Notes: generated from the letters alone by a model not told the origin. 64,000 nucleotides of DNA from Candidatus Pseudoruminococcus merdavium (GCA_904419745.1 CAJFSS010000009.1:41410-105409), one strand, 5' to 3'. Counted from the first letter of the stretch, positions 1-9,778 are shown. A program made the numbers and translations.

Positions 1-126
1 TTCAAATTCTGAAAAAGTATTGAGAAATACTTCAAAATTACGGATTCCATGCCTACATAAAGATTCAAAGCTCACTGCTGTCTCCTGTGGATATAAACAT
101 GCTGTTGATACTCCCACTGCTACCAT
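1..126 (-). CDS. Sugar phosphate isomerase/epimerase-like TIM barrel, N-terminal part only
   Basis: An ATG at 126 on the minus strand, preceded by AAGGAGG at a good distance, opens a frame that runs 42 codons to the left edge without a stop. The peptide begins MVAVGVSTACLYPQET and continues with a segment ending NFEVFLNTFSEFE. This is the usual first strand and helix of AP-endonuclease-2-like TIM-barrel sugar isomerases (compare the complete family member at 9813-10631). The remaining three quarters of the gene lie outside the window, so substrate and metal ligands cannot be judged. It lies downstream of secF on the same strand but is separated from it by a strong hairpin, so it is probably a separate transcription unit. 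The family call rests on only 42 residues. Confidence 0.6.
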   Translation of the reverse strand, partial: MVAVGVSTACLYPQETAVSFESLCRHGIRNFEVFLNTFSEFE

Positions 127-175
127 ATTACCGCCTCCTTTTTGCCTTATTATAAAAGAGAGAGAAAAGAAAGAA

Positions 176-215
176 AAGGAGATATGCGCAGGATTCACGC
201 ATATCTCCTTTTTTT
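176..215. terminator. Strong hairpin, probably bidirectional, downstream of secF
   Basis: A perfect 13-bp stem (AAGGAGATATGCG against its complement at 198-210) with a 9-nt loop is followed by a T run on the plus strand. On the minus strand it is followed by a pyrimidine-rich T-containing tract. It sits just after the secF stop and ends the secDF transcript. Confidence 0.8.
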
Positions 216-227
216 GTTACAAATTGT

Positions 228-1184
228 CTATTTCTTCTTTCCTTTGCCGGAATTTTTGTTTTGCTGTGCTTTTTTCTCTTTGTATTCCAGCCAGGTAACC
301 CAAAGGGGACCGGCAATGAAAATAGTAGAATAAACACCTGAAATCATACCAACCAGCATCGGGAAAGCAAACGATACAATGGACGATACTCCACACACAA
401 TGGTGACAACACAAATCGTGGAAAGCGCAATAATTGTAGCAATTGAAGTGTTTAAGGAACGTGTCAAACTCTGATTAATACTGATATTGACCAATTCCGC
501 TATGGACGCTTTTGGTCCTAAAAGCCTCTTGTTTTCACGAATCCTATCATAAATAACAATCGTATCATTGATCGAATATCCCAAAATCATCAGGACTACT
601 GCAATAAAATTGTCGTCAAGGGGAATCCGGAATATGACAAAGACTCCAAAAACCATAAGTGCATCATGCAACAATGCAAGAACGCCCATAACGCCCGCGG
701 AAAGTCCGCCAATTTTCCGGAAACGCAACGCAATGTAAATAATTATCAGCACAAAAGCAGCTGCCACGGCAACAAGGCATTTCATCAGGAATTCTCGACC
801 AATAGCTGCATCAACATTGCTGATTTCAAGCACTTCTACCGAGTTGTCCGGAAATTCTTGTTTTAAAGCATCCGTTATGGCATTCTGGCTTTCCGCACTC
901 AATCCATTTGATGTGGGCAGTGTAATAACAAGGGTTGTCTGTCCTGTCAAAGTATTGTTTGCAGTCTGTATAGAGGCCCCCATTCCCGTAGTCTCTTCCG
1001 TGATACTGTCAACTTTGCTTGTGTCAATATCACCCGAATAAGTATATTCAAGAATGGTACCGCCTTTAAACTGGATATCCAACTGTACGCCAAAAATAAA
1101 AGAAAACAGGATAACGATTAAAATCAGGGCAGAGGAAAGGATATAGAATTTTTTTCTGTTGCCTACAAAGTCAAATGTTTTCAT
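228..1184 (-). CDS. secF: Protein translocase subunit SecF
   Basis: SecF is the smaller half of the SecDF membrane complex, which uses the proton gradient to help the SecYEG channel pull exported proteins across the membrane. The 318-residue product has the expected plan: one N-terminal membrane span, an extracytoplasmic domain, then five spans. The family segment GYSINDTIVIYDRIREN is present. The start at 1184 is chosen because GGAGGG lies 8 nt upstream and the ATG overlaps the secD stop (ATGA), giving translational coupling. A longer frame to 1208 would start inside secD with no better ribosome site. The operon order secD-secF is the normal one. Confidence 0.95.
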   Translation of the reverse strand: MKTFDFVGNRKKFYILSSALILIVILFSFIFGVQLDIQFKGGTILEYTYSGDIDTSKVDSITEETTGMGASIQTANNTLTGQTTLVITLPTSNGLSAESQNAITDALKQEFPDNSVEVLEISNVDAAIGREFLMKCLVAVAAAFVLIIIYIALRFRKIGGLSAGVMGVLALLHDALMVFGVFVIFRIPLDDNFIAVVLMILGYSINDTIVIYDRIRENKRLLGPKASIAELVNISINQSLTRSLNTSIATIIALSTICVVTIVCGVSSIVSFAFPMLVGMISGVYSTIFIAGPLWVTWLEYKEKKAQQNKNSGKGKKK

Positions 1185-2581
1185 TTTGTCTTCCCTCCGT
1201 ACAGCCAAGGTTTCCGCGCAAACTTAAATTTAGAAAGCGATTTAAGCATCAAACGTGAAGCTGTGACACCAAATACAAAGTTTGTCACAACGCCAACCAG
1301 GAGGGTATACCCAAAGGAGTAAATAGAACCTGCTGTAGACGCCCCGAACATAAAGAACAGTGGGGTCAACAGCTGTGCAAACAGGCTGTCAGCCGGCCCA
1401 AAAGCACCCATCAAAATAATCGCAACAATTACCATGGTAATATTCCCATCAAAAATTGCAGAAAAACCGCGTTTAAATCCAAGGTCAATCGCGCCGTCAA
1501 TGGTTTTCCCACGATTGATCTCTTCTTTTATGCGCTCTGAAGTAATGACGTTCGCATCCACGCCCATACCAATTGACAGGATAATACCTGCAATACCAGG
1601 AAGCGTAAGGGTAAAACTCGGGAAATTTCCAAAATATCCGGAAACCGCCGCAATCGACCCAACGAGCTGGCCAAGCAGTGCGATGCTAGCCACAACACCC
1701 GGCAAACGATATACCAGTATCATGAAAAGGCACACCAGGATAAACGCAATCAGTCCAGCTACAACCATAGCATCCTTTGCACCCATACCAAGGGTCGGAT
1801 TGATGGTGCTGTAGTTGGAGGTGACCAGCTGGAATGGAAGCGCACCGCCATTGATTTTATCAGCAAGTTCTTTCGCTGTTTCAATGGTAAAATTCCCAGA
1901 AATTACTGCATTGCCATCTGTAATATGGGCATTGACCTGAGGATACGAAATCAAAGTATTGTCCATCCAAATGGAAATGATTCCATTAGTTTTGGAAAGA
2001 CGTTCTGTAGCCTCCGAAAACTTTTCCACCCCGGAATTCTTCAGCTTGAGCTGGACAACCACCTCTGTGCCATTCTCTCCAGAAAATCCAGCTTGCGCCG
2101 ACTCAACATCCTCTCCGGTAAGGATAATGTTTTCTGCCGTTGTTCCAGTTGGATTTCCGGCATCGTCAACTTCCACACCTTCCCGGAACGTCAGCAGAGC
2201 AGTTTCTCCAAGTTCCCGGATCGCCTGCTCTGGGTCAAAGTCGGATTCCCCTTCTTTCCATGGAAAACGGACAATGATACGATCCTTGTTGTAATCCGTA
2301 TACACTTCACTATCTGTAATATTCTGTGCGACAAGGCGCTGTTTGATAATTGCCTCTGCCGCTGACATCTGCTCATTAGTTGCATCATATCCCTCTGGCG
2401 GAGTAAACGTTACATCCACACCACCGCGGATATCAATGCCCCAACGGATGTCATTACCACCTTTTATGTACGTTGTCGTCGTGTCACCGTATGTCGTTTT
2501 GATACCGAAAAGAGCAGTATATGCCAAAATCAAAATCAAACCGAACACGATAAAAAACACGGGTTTGCCAACGCGCTTCAT
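1181..2581 (-). CDS. secD: Protein translocase subunit SecD
   Basis: SecD partners SecF in the SecDF chaperone/motor that finishes Sec-dependent export. The 466-residue protein has an N-terminal span, a large extracytoplasmic P1-type domain, and a C-terminal RND-like block with the family motif GMGVDANVITSERIKEE. It is at the compact end of the family length. The start has GGAGGG 6 nt upstream. Its stop overlaps the secF start, so the two are made in equal amounts. A 14-bp inverted repeat lies 40 nt upstream of the start (2622-2657) and may act on its transcription. Confidence 0.95.
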   Translation of the reverse strand: MKRVGKPVFFIVFGLILILAYTALFGIKTTYGDTTTTYIKGGNDIRWGIDIRGGVDVTFTPPEGYDATNEQMSAAEAIIKQRLVAQNITDSEVYTDYNKDRIIVRFPWKEGESDFDPEQAIRELGETALLTFREGVEVDDAGNPTGTTAENIILTGEDVESAQAGFSGENGTEVVVQLKLKNSGVEKFSEATERLSKTNGIISIWMDNTLISYPQVNAHITDGNAVISGNFTIETAKELADKINGGALPFQLVTSNYSTINPTLGMGAKDAMVVAGLIAFILVCLFMILVYRLPGVVASIALLGQLVGSIAAVSGYFGNFPSFTLTLPGIAGIILSIGMGVDANVITSERIKEEINRGKTIDGAIDLGFKRGFSAIFDGNITMVIVAIILMGAFGPADSLFAQLLTPLFFMFGASTAGSIYSFGYTLLVGVVTNFVFGVTASRLMLKSLSKFKFARKPWLYGGKTK

Positions 2582-2621
2582 GGGCAGCCCTCCAATGCTT
2601 TTTACTTCTATTTTACATGAA

Positions 2622-2657
2622 TTTATCCGTCTATTCCGTTATAAATAGACGGATAAA
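2622..2657. promoter_or_regulatory. Perfect inverted repeat between purB and secD
   Basis: TTTATCCGTCTATT at 2622-2635 is mirrored exactly at 2644-2657 around an 8-nt loop. It lacks a clear T tract, so it is either a weak purB terminator or an operator/attenuator for secDF. Confidence 0.5.
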
Positions 2658-2746
2658 CACACGAAAACGCAGAAAATTTTAGTTTAGATTCACAGCGATT
2701 ATTATATTCGCTTTCATAAAAAATGTCAACGCAAATCCTGTTAACC

Positions 2747-4177
2747 TTATACTTTCAATTCTGCATGTTCCCCGAGAAGCTCTCTGTTCTGCTCCAAAAC
2801 CGGATTCACAACTTCCTCCAAGAACTCCGTCACCTGTTCGCTGCTGCGTCCGGTAAAATTCTTCGGATCCAGAATCGCGTCGATTTCCTCATGACTAAGC
2901 TGGAATGCCGGATCTGCACAGACCCGGTCGATCAGGTCGTTTTCTCCACCTTCTTCTTTAACCACTTTTGCCGCAGCCAGAGAGTGTTGTCTCAGTTTTT
3001 CATGCAACTCCTGGCGATCGCCGCCCTTTTTCACTGCGCTCATCATAATATTTTCTGTAGCCATAAACGGAAGTTCCTTACGAACACGCATATCAATAAC
3101 CTTTGGATAGACGACAATACCATCACAGACGTTAATCAGTATATTGAGAATAGAATCAATTGCAAGGAATCCTTCTGCCACAGAAATTCGTTTGTTTGCA
3201 GAATCATCCAGGGTTCTCTCAAACCACTGGGTTGCAGAAGTAAATGCAGGGTTGAGAGTATCGATAATGACATAGCGTGCCAGCGCGCAAATCCGCTCGC
3301 TGCGCATAGGATTGCGTTTATAGGGCATTGCAGAAGAACCAATTTGATGTGCTTCAAAGGGTTCTTCCATTTCCTTAAAGTTTTGCAGGATACGCATGTC
3401 CGTTGCAAATTTACTTGCACTTTGCGCAATTCCTCCAAGGGTGGAGAGTACCTGCGCATCCATTTTCCTGGAGTAGGTCTGTCCGGAAACAGGAACCACG
3501 CTGTCAAAACCCATTTCTTCGGCAATCATCTGCTCGAGTTTTTTGATTTTTTCTGAATCGTGGTCAAACAGTTCCACAAAGCTTGCCTGTGTGCCGGTTG
3601 TCCCCTTGGAACCAAGGAGTTTCAAGGTACTTAGACGGTAGTCAATTTCCTCTAAATCCATCATAAATTCGTTCATCCAAAGGGTAGCGCGTTTGCCAAC
3701 AGTAGTCAGCTGGGCAGGCTGTAAATGAGTATAGGCCAACGCCGGCATCGATTTGTATGTATCTGCAAATTTTGCAAGTAACGCGATAACATTGAGCAGT
3801 TTTCTGCGCACGACCTGTAGTGCATCCCTCATAATAATGACGTCCGTATTATCTCCCACATAACACGAAGTCGCCCCCAAATGGATGATTCCCTTAGCAT
3901 TCGGGCACTGCAGGCCATAGGCGTAAACATGGGACATAACATCGTGGCGTACTTCGCGCTCTCTTTGTTCCGCCTCTGCATAGTTGATATGATTGACATT
4001 TGCCTCAAGCTCATCGACTTGCTCTTGCGTAATGGGCAGTCCTAGCTTCATCTCTGCACGCGCCAGTGCAACCCAGAGTTTCCTCCATGTTGTAAACTTT
4101 TTGTCAGCGGAAAAGAGATACTGCATCTCCTTACTGGCATAGCGGGTGCCAAACGGGCTTTCGTATGTGTTCTTCAT
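2747..4177 (-). CDS. purB: Adenylosuccinate lyase
   Basis: This enzyme catalyses two steps of purine synthesis: it removes fumarate from SAICAR and from adenylosuccinate, yielding AICAR and AMP. The 476-residue length and all three signature regions of the fumarase/aspartase superfamily fit: HLGATSCYVGDNTD near residue 110, TGTQASF near 190, and the catalytic-loop signature SSAMPYKRNPMRSERI near 290. The start is an ATG with GGGGG upstream. It stands alone between an aminotransferase and secDF on the same strand, without other pur genes. An aspartate aminotransferase-like gene lies directly upstream, which supplies aspartate, the co-substrate of the preceding reactions; that link is inference. 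Confidence 0.95.
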   Translation of the reverse strand: MKNTYESPFGTRYASKEMQYLFSADKKFTTWRKLWVALARAEMKLGLPITQEQVDELEANVNHINYAEAEQREREVRHDVMSHVYAYGLQCPNAKGIIHLGATSCYVGDNTDVIIMRDALQVVRRKLLNVIALLAKFADTYKSMPALAYTHLQPAQLTTVGKRATLWMNEFMMDLEEIDYRLSTLKLLGSKGTTGTQASFVELFDHDSEKIKKLEQMIAEEMGFDSVVPVSGQTYSRKMDAQVLSTLGGIAQSASKFATDMRILQNFKEMEEPFEAHQIGSSAMPYKRNPMRSERICALARYVIIDTLNPAFTSATQWFERTLDDSANKRISVAEGFLAIDSILNILINVCDGIVVYPKVIDMRVRKELPFMATENIMMSAVKKGGDRQELHEKLRQHSLAAAKVVKEEGGENDLIDRVCADPAFQLSHEEIDAILDPKNFTGRSSEQVTEFLEEVVNPVLEQNRELLGEHAELKV

Positions 4178-4287
4178 AATTGATACCCCCGGATAAGATT
4201 GATATTCATGTCCATTGACCGGACAAAACAGCTAAATGATTTAACTGTAAGGTCGTAAAGTGATATTCCTGGCAAAATAGAAAGCGG

Positions 4288-5568
4288 CTATTGTACAAAT
4301 ACCCTTTCCAAAGCTGCCAGTTTGACGCACAGACAAAACAGAGAAATAGTAATTTTCAATTCCTTAACAGGCGGAAGAGTTGGAGCCAGACGGATATTAG
4401 TATCCTTTGGATCTTCGTGATACGGGTATGTGGCGCCTGCCTCTGTCAGCTTGACGCCAGCATTTGCGCAGAGTTCTATAGTTCGTCTTGCACAACCTTC
4501 CAGTGTATCCACACTGACAAAATAACCGCCTTTTGGAGTTGTCCACTTTGCAATTCCAAGACCGCCCAATTCCTTTTGCAGCGTACCGGTTACCATATCA
4601 AATTTCGGTTTCAGGATCGCCGCATGGCGCTTCATATGGGTTTTTATGCCATCTAAATCCTTGAAATAGCGGACATGGCGAAGTTGGTTAATTTTATCGC
4701 TGCTAATCATCTGAACATCCATTAATTTCTTAAGATATTCGATATTGTGCACAGAAGCGGCCATTGCAGTCACTCCTGCACCCGGGAAGGTAATTTTCGA
4801 TGTGGAAGTAAACATAAAAACATGATCCTGTGTGCCATATTTCTTTGCTTCTTCCAGCAAATCCAAAATTTCATCCCCAGATTCTGTCAGATGGTGGACA
4901 CAATAGGCATTATCCCAAAAGATTTTAAAATCCGGTGCAGCTGTTTTCAACTTTGCAAACCGAGTAACCACCTTATCAGAGTACGTGATCCCCTGTGGAT
5001 TGGAGTATTTCGGTACGCACCAGATTCCTTTCACAGAAGCATCGCTGCCCACAATTTGCTCAATCGTATCCATGTCCGGGCCGTCTTCCCGCATCTCGAT
5101 AGGAATCATTTCAATTCCAAAGTGTTCACAGATAGCAAAATGGCGATCATATCCTGGTGCAGGACATAGGAATTTCAATTTTCCGCATTGCACCCACGGT
5201 TTCACACTATCTGCAAAGCCATGGAGCATTCCACGGGCAATCGTGTCATACATAAAAGTGAGTGTGGAATTCCCTCCTACAATCACTTCTTCCGGTTTCG
5301 CACCAAGTAATGCAGCAAACAATTCTTTTGCCTCCGGAATCCCATCTAAAATACCGTAATTGCGGACATCGGTGCCATTTAAGGTCTTCATATCGGAATG
5401 GCTGTTAACCACATCCAGCATGTCCATAGAAAGATCAAGCTGTTCAGAGCCCGGCTTGCCGCGGGACATATCCAGCTTCAGTCCCTTTTTGCAGATAGCC
5501 TCATACTCTGCTTTCAGAGCGGCATAAAGCTGTTTTCCCTCTTCTGTTTTCTCTGTATATATGTTCAA
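4288..5568 (-). CDS. Aminotransferase class I/II, aspartate aminotransferase-like
   Basis: The 426-residue protein is a PLP enzyme of the fold-type I aminotransferases. The segment STSKITFPGAG carries the expected PLP-binding lysine, and DNAYCVHHL matches the D-x-A-Y cofactor contact. The N-terminus (DMSRGKPGSEQLDLS) and overall sequence place it in the group annotated as aspartate aminotransferase (PF12897-like) rather than the AspC or HisC groups. The start is a TTG with GGAGGGG 6 nt upstream; no ATG is available. It probably interconverts aspartate and oxaloacetate with glutamate as amino donor, but substrate range cannot be read from sequence. It follows the asnS terminator, so it likely has its own or read-through transcription. 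Confidence 0.8.
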   Translation of the reverse strand: MNIYTEKTEEGKQLYAALKAEYEAICKKGLKLDMSRGKPGSEQLDLSMDMLDVVNSHSDMKTLNGTDVRNYGILDGIPEAKELFAALLGAKPEEVIVGGNSTLTFMYDTIARGMLHGFADSVKPWVQCGKLKFLCPAPGYDRHFAICEHFGIEMIPIEMREDGPDMDTIEQIVGSDASVKGIWCVPKYSNPQGITYSDKVVTRFAKLKTAAPDFKIFWDNAYCVHHLTESGDEILDLLEEAKKYGTQDHVFMFTSTSKITFPGAGVTAMAASVHNIEYLKKLMDVQMISSDKINQLRHVRYFKDLDGIKTHMKRHAAILKPKFDMVTGTLQKELGGLGIAKWTTPKGGYFVSVDTLEGCARRTIELCANAGVKLTEAGATYPYHEDPKDTNIRLAPTLPPVKELKITISLFCLCVKLAALERVFVQ

Positions 5569-5601
5569 TCAGGACCCCTCCGTAATTCTCTCTTTCTCCT
5601 T

Positions 5602-5647
5602 AAAAAAGCTAGCCCCTCCCCATTTCCAGATAGGTAAATGGGGAGGG
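5602..5647 (-). terminator. Terminator of asnS
   Basis: CCCTCCCCATTT at 5614-5625 pairs perfectly with 5636-5647. Read on the minus strand the stem is followed by a six-T run (5602-5607). It lies 10 nt after the asnS stop and 30 nt before the aminotransferase start. Confidence 0.8.
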
Positions 5648-5656
5648 ATTATTTTA

Positions 5657-7051
5657 TTAAAAATCAGCAGAACCAGTTGTACGCGGGAATGGCAGAACAT
5701 CCCGGATGTTCTGAACGCCGGTAAGGTACATGATCAGGCGTTCAAAGCCCAGACCATATCCCCCATGATGGGTACCTCCATATTTTCTCAAATCAAGGTA
5801 CCAGTCATAATCTTCGGTGTTCAGTCCAAGTTCTTTCATGCGTTCGACCAGCACATCATAGCGTTCCTCACGCTGGCTGCCCCCAACAAGCTCCCCAACA
5901 CCCGGAACCAACATGTCCATAGCTGCTACAGTCTTATTATCGTCGTTCAGCCGCATATAGAACGCTTTGATTTCCTTCGGGTAATCTGTGACAAAGACTG
6001 GCATTTTGAATACCTGTTCGGTCAGATAACGTTCATGTTCTGTCTGCAAATCGCATCCCCAATAAACTGGGTATTCAAATTCATCCTTGTGTTCTTCCAA
6101 AATTTTAATTGCTTCCGTATAGGTGAGCTCTTTAAATTCTGCCGTTACAAGGTTGTTGAGGCGCTCAATCAGGCCCTTGTCATAGAAGTTGTTGAAAAAC
6201 TTCATTTCCTGGGGACAGGTATCCAGTACATATTTAATTACATATTGGAGCATATCGCGTGCAAGTTTCATGCAGTCATGCAAATCTGCAAAAGCAATTT
6301 CCGGTTCCACCATCCAAAATTCAGCGGCATGGCGGGCCGTATAGCTTTTTTCCGCCCGGAAGGTCGGCCCAAAAGTGTAAACCTTGCCAAAAGCCATTGC
6401 CATACACTCTGCTTCCAACTGTCCGGAAACAGTCAGACTGGTCATTTTTCCAAAGAAATCCTGGGAGTAGTCCACTTCTCCGGATCCTGTCAGCGGTGGA
6501 TTCTTAGCGTCCAATGTGGTAACTCGGAACATCTCACCCGCACCTTCGGCGTCACTTCCCGTGATGAGCGGGGTATGCGCATAGATAAATCCCCTTTCCT
6601 GGAAAAAGCGATGAATGGCAAATGCCGCTACAGAACGGACGCGGAACACCGCATGGAATGTGTTAGTACGCGGACGCAGGTGTGCAATCGTACGCAAGAA
6701 TTCCAAAGAGTGGCGCTTTTTCTGCAGAGGATAATCGCTAGTGGAAGTGCCTTCAACCAGAATATTTTCTGCATGGATTTCAAACGGCTGCTTTGCATCC
6801 GGAGTGAGTACCACCGTTCCGGTGACAACAATCGCGGAACCAACATTGAGTTTGGTGATCTCTTTATAATTATTCAGCTTATTCTCTTCAAAAACGACCT
6901 GCAAATTACCAAAATTGCTTCCGTCGTTGAGTTCAATAAACCCCAATGATTTGGATGAACGGATTGTTTTGACCCAGCCGCAGACGGTAACGGTTTTTTC
7001 CGCATAATCTGCCGCGCTGCTATAGAGCTCCTTAATTTCAAGCCTATCCAT
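5657..7051 (-). CDS. asnS: Asparaginyl-tRNA synthetase
   Basis: This class IIb synthetase charges tRNA-Asn with asparagine. The 464-residue product begins with an OB-fold anticodon-binding domain ([21 protein letters not shown] region, residues about 20-110). The catalytic core follows, with motif 2 [11 protein letters not shown] and motif 3 [13 protein letters not shown] near the C-terminus. The start at 7051 is preferred over the longer frame (7144) because AGGAGG sits 6 nt upstream and the residues added by the longer form are not family-like. A sigma-A promoter lies about 100 nt upstream. No T-box was found ahead of it. Confidence 0.95.
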   Translation of the reverse strand: MDRLEIKELYSSAADYAEKTVTVCGWVKTIRSSKSLGFIELNDGSNFGNLQVVFEENKLNNYKEITKLNVGSAIVVTGTVVLTPDAKQPFEIHAENILVEGTSTSDYPLQKKRHSLEFLRTIAHLRPRTNTFHAVFRVRSVAAFAIHRFFQERGFIYAHTPLITGSDAEGAGEMFRVTTLDAKNPPLTGSGEVDYSQDFFGKMTSLTVSGQLEAECMAMAFGKVYTFGPTFRAEKSYTARHAAEFWMVEPEIAFADLHDCMKLARDMLQYVIKYVLDTCPQEMKFFNNFYDKGLIERLNNLVTAEFKELTYTEAIKILEEHKDEFEYPVYWGCDLQTEHERYLTEQVFKMPVFVTDYPKEIKAFYMRLNDDNKTVAAMDMLVPGVGELVGGSQREERYDVLVERMKELGLNTEDYDWYLDLRKYGGTHHGGYGLGFERLIMYLTGVQNIRDVLPFPRTTGSADF

Positions 7052-7152
7052 AGCAATACCTCCTATTTCTATATTCGAGCACTTTCGTGCTGGTAAGCCC
7101 TTTTCCATTAACCCAAGTCCACTCTTTTGATGGATTGAATACATGTGTTTTT

Positions 7153-7181
7153 ATTATAGTACAAAAACACCCTTCAAACAA
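7153..7181 (-). promoter_or_regulatory. Sigma-A promoter of asnS
   Basis: On the minus strand, TTGTTT (7176-7181) and a perfect TATAAT (7153-7158) are separated by 17 nt. The predicted transcript start lies roughly 95 nt upstream of the asnS ATG. Confidence 0.6.
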
Positions 7182-7268
7182 GAATTTTTTACTTATAATT
7201 CAATCGATAATACATTTGACTTTAAATTTTGATATAATGGGAGAAGAAAATATAAAGGATGAGGATCT

Positions 7269-8402
7269 ATGCAAAAATTTTTAACTTGGGTAAAAAATCA
7301 CAAACCCCATACAATTGGAATCACTGTTGTTTTGATGGCAGTCATTGTTCTGTCCATCTTGGCTATTTCCGAGGTATTTAGACCCGGTGTAAAGGAGCCA
7401 TTAGACCCAGAAAAAAGCACTCTGGATTTATCCATTATTTTTGATGAAAATTGGACCGAAGATTCCAGTCCTATCATTGTACATATAAAGGGAGTTGACG
7501 AAAATACCAAAGAAATTGATTTTTATCATGCCATAATGCCCTTGAAAGACCAAAGAAATGTTGCCGATTCAGTGGAAGTCCTCTCTGGAGCATATGAGAT
7601 TTCCACCATTTCTCCTGTTAATTATGATGGTTCTATTTTTAAAATGAATGAAACTATCACGATTGACACAAATGATACCAATAGCAAAAGTCCATCTGCA
7701 GAATTTGTGCTCGAGCATATCAAAGCGGAAGACACAACAGACGAACAGCTCAAAAATATTCTCAATCAGACCCAGATTGCCATTGAAAATGGCGATGAGA
7801 GCCTAAAAGGCGATACAGGTGAAAAAATTCTTATCAAATTAAAAGAGAATATCTCCAATAACTCAAATACCAGCAGTGAAACTAAGCAAGAGCTATCGGA
7901 CACTAACACGGAAGAGACCGCTACCACAAATTCAACGTCTTCCCAGACTACAGCAACCGACAACAACTCGGCAGGTACGAATTCTGATATTGATAGCAGC
8001 CATAGAACAACATCTGCTAGTATGAGCTCAAGCTCTGGAAACACCAATTCAACCAGTTCTGGTGCTACGGCAAATACCCATACACACAATTGGAAGGAAC
8101 GTAAGGTTTGGGTTTCAAACATTGTGACAATTGTAGATGAACCGGAGCACGTTGTATATGGCGCTCAGCTCTATACCAAGCAAGCAGACGGCACATGGCT
8201 CGGAAATGGGGAAACTTACTGGTTCGAGAACGGTTTTACGAAAGATGACCTAAAGGCAATTATCAAGGACAAAATCATAAATGAAGGCTATATCGGTAAC
8301 TATGTCAACAGAGAGAAGACCATTCCCGCTGTTACCCACACCGAGGATCATGGTAGTTATCAGATAAGTTACTATTGCGAGTGTGGTGCAACGAAGAAAT
8401 AA
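7269..8402 (+). CDS. Membrane-anchored extracellular protein with Ser/Thr-rich stalk
   Basis: I do not recognise this 377-residue protein as a named family. It has one N-terminal hydrophobic span (about residues 15-36, TIGITVVLMAVIVLSILAI) that should anchor it in the membrane. An extracellular domain of about 130 residues follows (STLDLSIIFDENWTEDSSP onward). Residues about 190-270 are a low-complexity stalk rich in Ser, Thr and Asn. The C-terminal domain of about 100 residues starts THTHNWKERKVW and ends YYCECGATKK. The HTHxW and CxCG elements are typical of repeated surface domains in clostridial secreted proteins. The ribosome site is GGATGAGGA. The gene is monocistronic and convergent with the activase, sharing a bidirectional terminator. 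Confidence 0.75.
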   Translation: MQKFLTWVKNHKPHTIGITVVLMAVIVLSILAISEVFRPGVKEPLDPEKSTLDLSIIFDENWTEDSSPIIVHIKGVDENTKEIDFYHAIMPLKDQRNVADSVEVLSGAYEISTISPVNYDGSIFKMNETITIDTNDTNSKSPSAEFVLEHIKAEDTTDEQLKNILNQTQIAIENGDESLKGDTGEKILIKLKENISNNSNTSSETKQELSDTNTEETATTNSTSSQTTATDNNSAGTNSDIDSSHRTTSASMSSSSGNTNSTSSGATANTHTHNWKERKVWVSNIVTIVDEPEHVVYGAQLYTKQADGTWLGNGETYWFENGFTKDDLKAIIKDKIINEGYIGNYVNREKTIPAVTHTEDHGSYQISYYCECGATKK

Positions 8403-8469
8403 TTTTATTCCTGAGTTGGCTTATAGAGGACGCTATATATACATTATTTACTTATTTTGAATAAATATA

Positions 8470-8510
8470 AAAAAGAAAAGCCATCCATTTTCCAGATGGC
8501 TTTTCTTTTT
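8470..8510. terminator. Bidirectional terminator between convergent genes
   Basis: A 16-bp stem (8470-8485 with 8495-8510) is flanked by A and T runs on the two sides, so it can serve both the surface protein (plus) and the activase (minus). Confidence 0.85.
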
Positions 8511-8520
8511 TATATTTTAC

Positions 8521-9435
8521 CTAAAAGTCAATGGCCGAATGCCCGCTTTGCACCACTTCAACTGCATACCGCCCACCGAGCTCCAATGCACGAGAAAGGG
8601 ATTCTGCTTTCAGAGGCTCAAACTGTGCATCTGAAACTTCAAATGCTGCAATATGATAAAACCTTTCGCGATCCGTCTGGTAAAATGGAATCAACTGGAC
8701 TTGCTCCACCCCACACTCATCCGCAAATGAGAACATACTCTCCAGTGCTTCATCATCCGTATTAAATCCTTCCACCAACGGAATTCGGGCAATAACATGA
8801 TCATGAATATTGCACAGGTTCCTGAGATTTTCTAAAATCAACTGGTTGGACACTCCAGTATATTTCGCGTGTTTTTTAGCATCGATATGCTTCATATCAT
8901 ATAAAAAGCAATCCACATAAGGCGCAGTCCGCTTCAAATGCTCGAAAGAGGTGTATCCGCTGGTATCCACTGCCGTGGAAATTCCGTTTTCCTTCAATCC
9001 CTGCAACATCTCCATTACAAAATTGGGCTGCATATATGGTTCTCCGCCCGTCAGTACGACTCCCTTGCCTTCCATATCCAGCAAAAGATGGTTGAGCAGC
9101 TCGTCTGATCGCACAGCCTCTCCAATAATCCGAATACTATGCGTGGGACACACAGAAAGGCATTTATCACACATTTGGCAGTTAGAAACATTATGGATAA
9201 TACGCATCCCCTCTATATAAAGGGCTGCAGAAGTGCAACTATCCACGCAAAGCCCACATTCTGTACAGGTGCTATCATCGATATAAAAATCGGGAGTACG
9301 GCGAAAGCTCTCCGGCGTATCACACCATTTACAGCGCAGTGGACAACCCTTTAAAAACAGTTTTGTCCAACCCTTCAGATATTCTTCCTCGGATGCCTTC
9401 GTTATCTTAAAAATTGTCGCCTTTTCCAATTTCAA
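8521..9435 (-). CDS. Glycyl-radical enzyme activating protein (radical SAM)
   Basis: The 304-residue protein belongs to the radical-SAM activases that abstract a hydrogen from a glycine of a partner enzyme such as pyruvate formate-lyase or a diol/choline/other GRE. The SAM-cluster motif CPLRCKWC is at about residue 31. Two inserted ferredoxin-type 4Fe-4S motifs follow (CTECGLCVDSC and CQMCDKCLSVCP), which is the layout of GRE activases other than the short PflA type. VLTGGEPYMQP is the SAM-binding GGE motif. The start is a TTG (9435, or another TTG at 9429); neither is certain. No glycyl-radical enzyme lies next to it, so its partner must be elsewhere or beyond the window. Confidence 0.85.
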   Translation of the reverse strand: MKLEKATIFKITKASEEEYLKGWTKLFLKGCPLRCKWCDTPESFRRTPDFYIDDSTCTECGLCVDSCTSAALYIEGMRIIHNVSNCQMCDKCLSVCPTHSIRIIGEAVRSDELLNHLLLDMEGKGVVLTGGEPYMQPNFVMEMLQGLKENGISTAVDTSGYTSFEHLKRTAPYVDCFLYDMKHIDAKKHAKYTGVSNQLILENLRNLCNIHDHVIARIPLVEGFNTDDEALESMFSFADECGVEQVQLIPFYQTDRERFYHIAAFEVSDAQFEPLKAESLSRALELGGRYAVEVVQSGHSAIDF

Positions 9436-9778
9436 TCATCCTAACAATTTGATATGATACTGAATTTATTGTAATCCATCAAACTCATATTTTCAAACCC
9501 ACTTTTTCCCCAAGGATACAAAACGCTACATTTTCATAAGTTTCTCTAATTTTATTCCAGTAAAAGAAAGGATTTTAGGATTTCTTTTGCCTTAAAAATT
9601 CAGTAAAATTCAATTTTCTAATGCTACACCATTGAGTCCTTCATGGCAGCAGATAGGTTTTTTTCCGCTGATCTTTCATCGTATGATTATTTTCTTGCTG
9701 TGCACTGAGGTTTACCTGATCCTGGAATTGGCCAGGCCAAAACCGCTTTTGTTCAGAACAAGCACGATTTTTGTATTG
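9436..9778. other. Intergenic region with a promoter for the activase
   Basis: The minus strand carries TTGATG (9477-9482), a 17-nt spacer and TATCAT (9454-9459), a plausible promoter about 20 nt upstream of the activase start. The rest of the roughly 340 nt shows no convincing frame with a ribosome site and no recognised RNA. Confidence 0.5.

Noticed and set aside
5561..6949. A 462-codon plus-strand frame opposite asnS
   Set aside because: It is antisense to a certain gene, shows no family-like sequence and no ribosome site.
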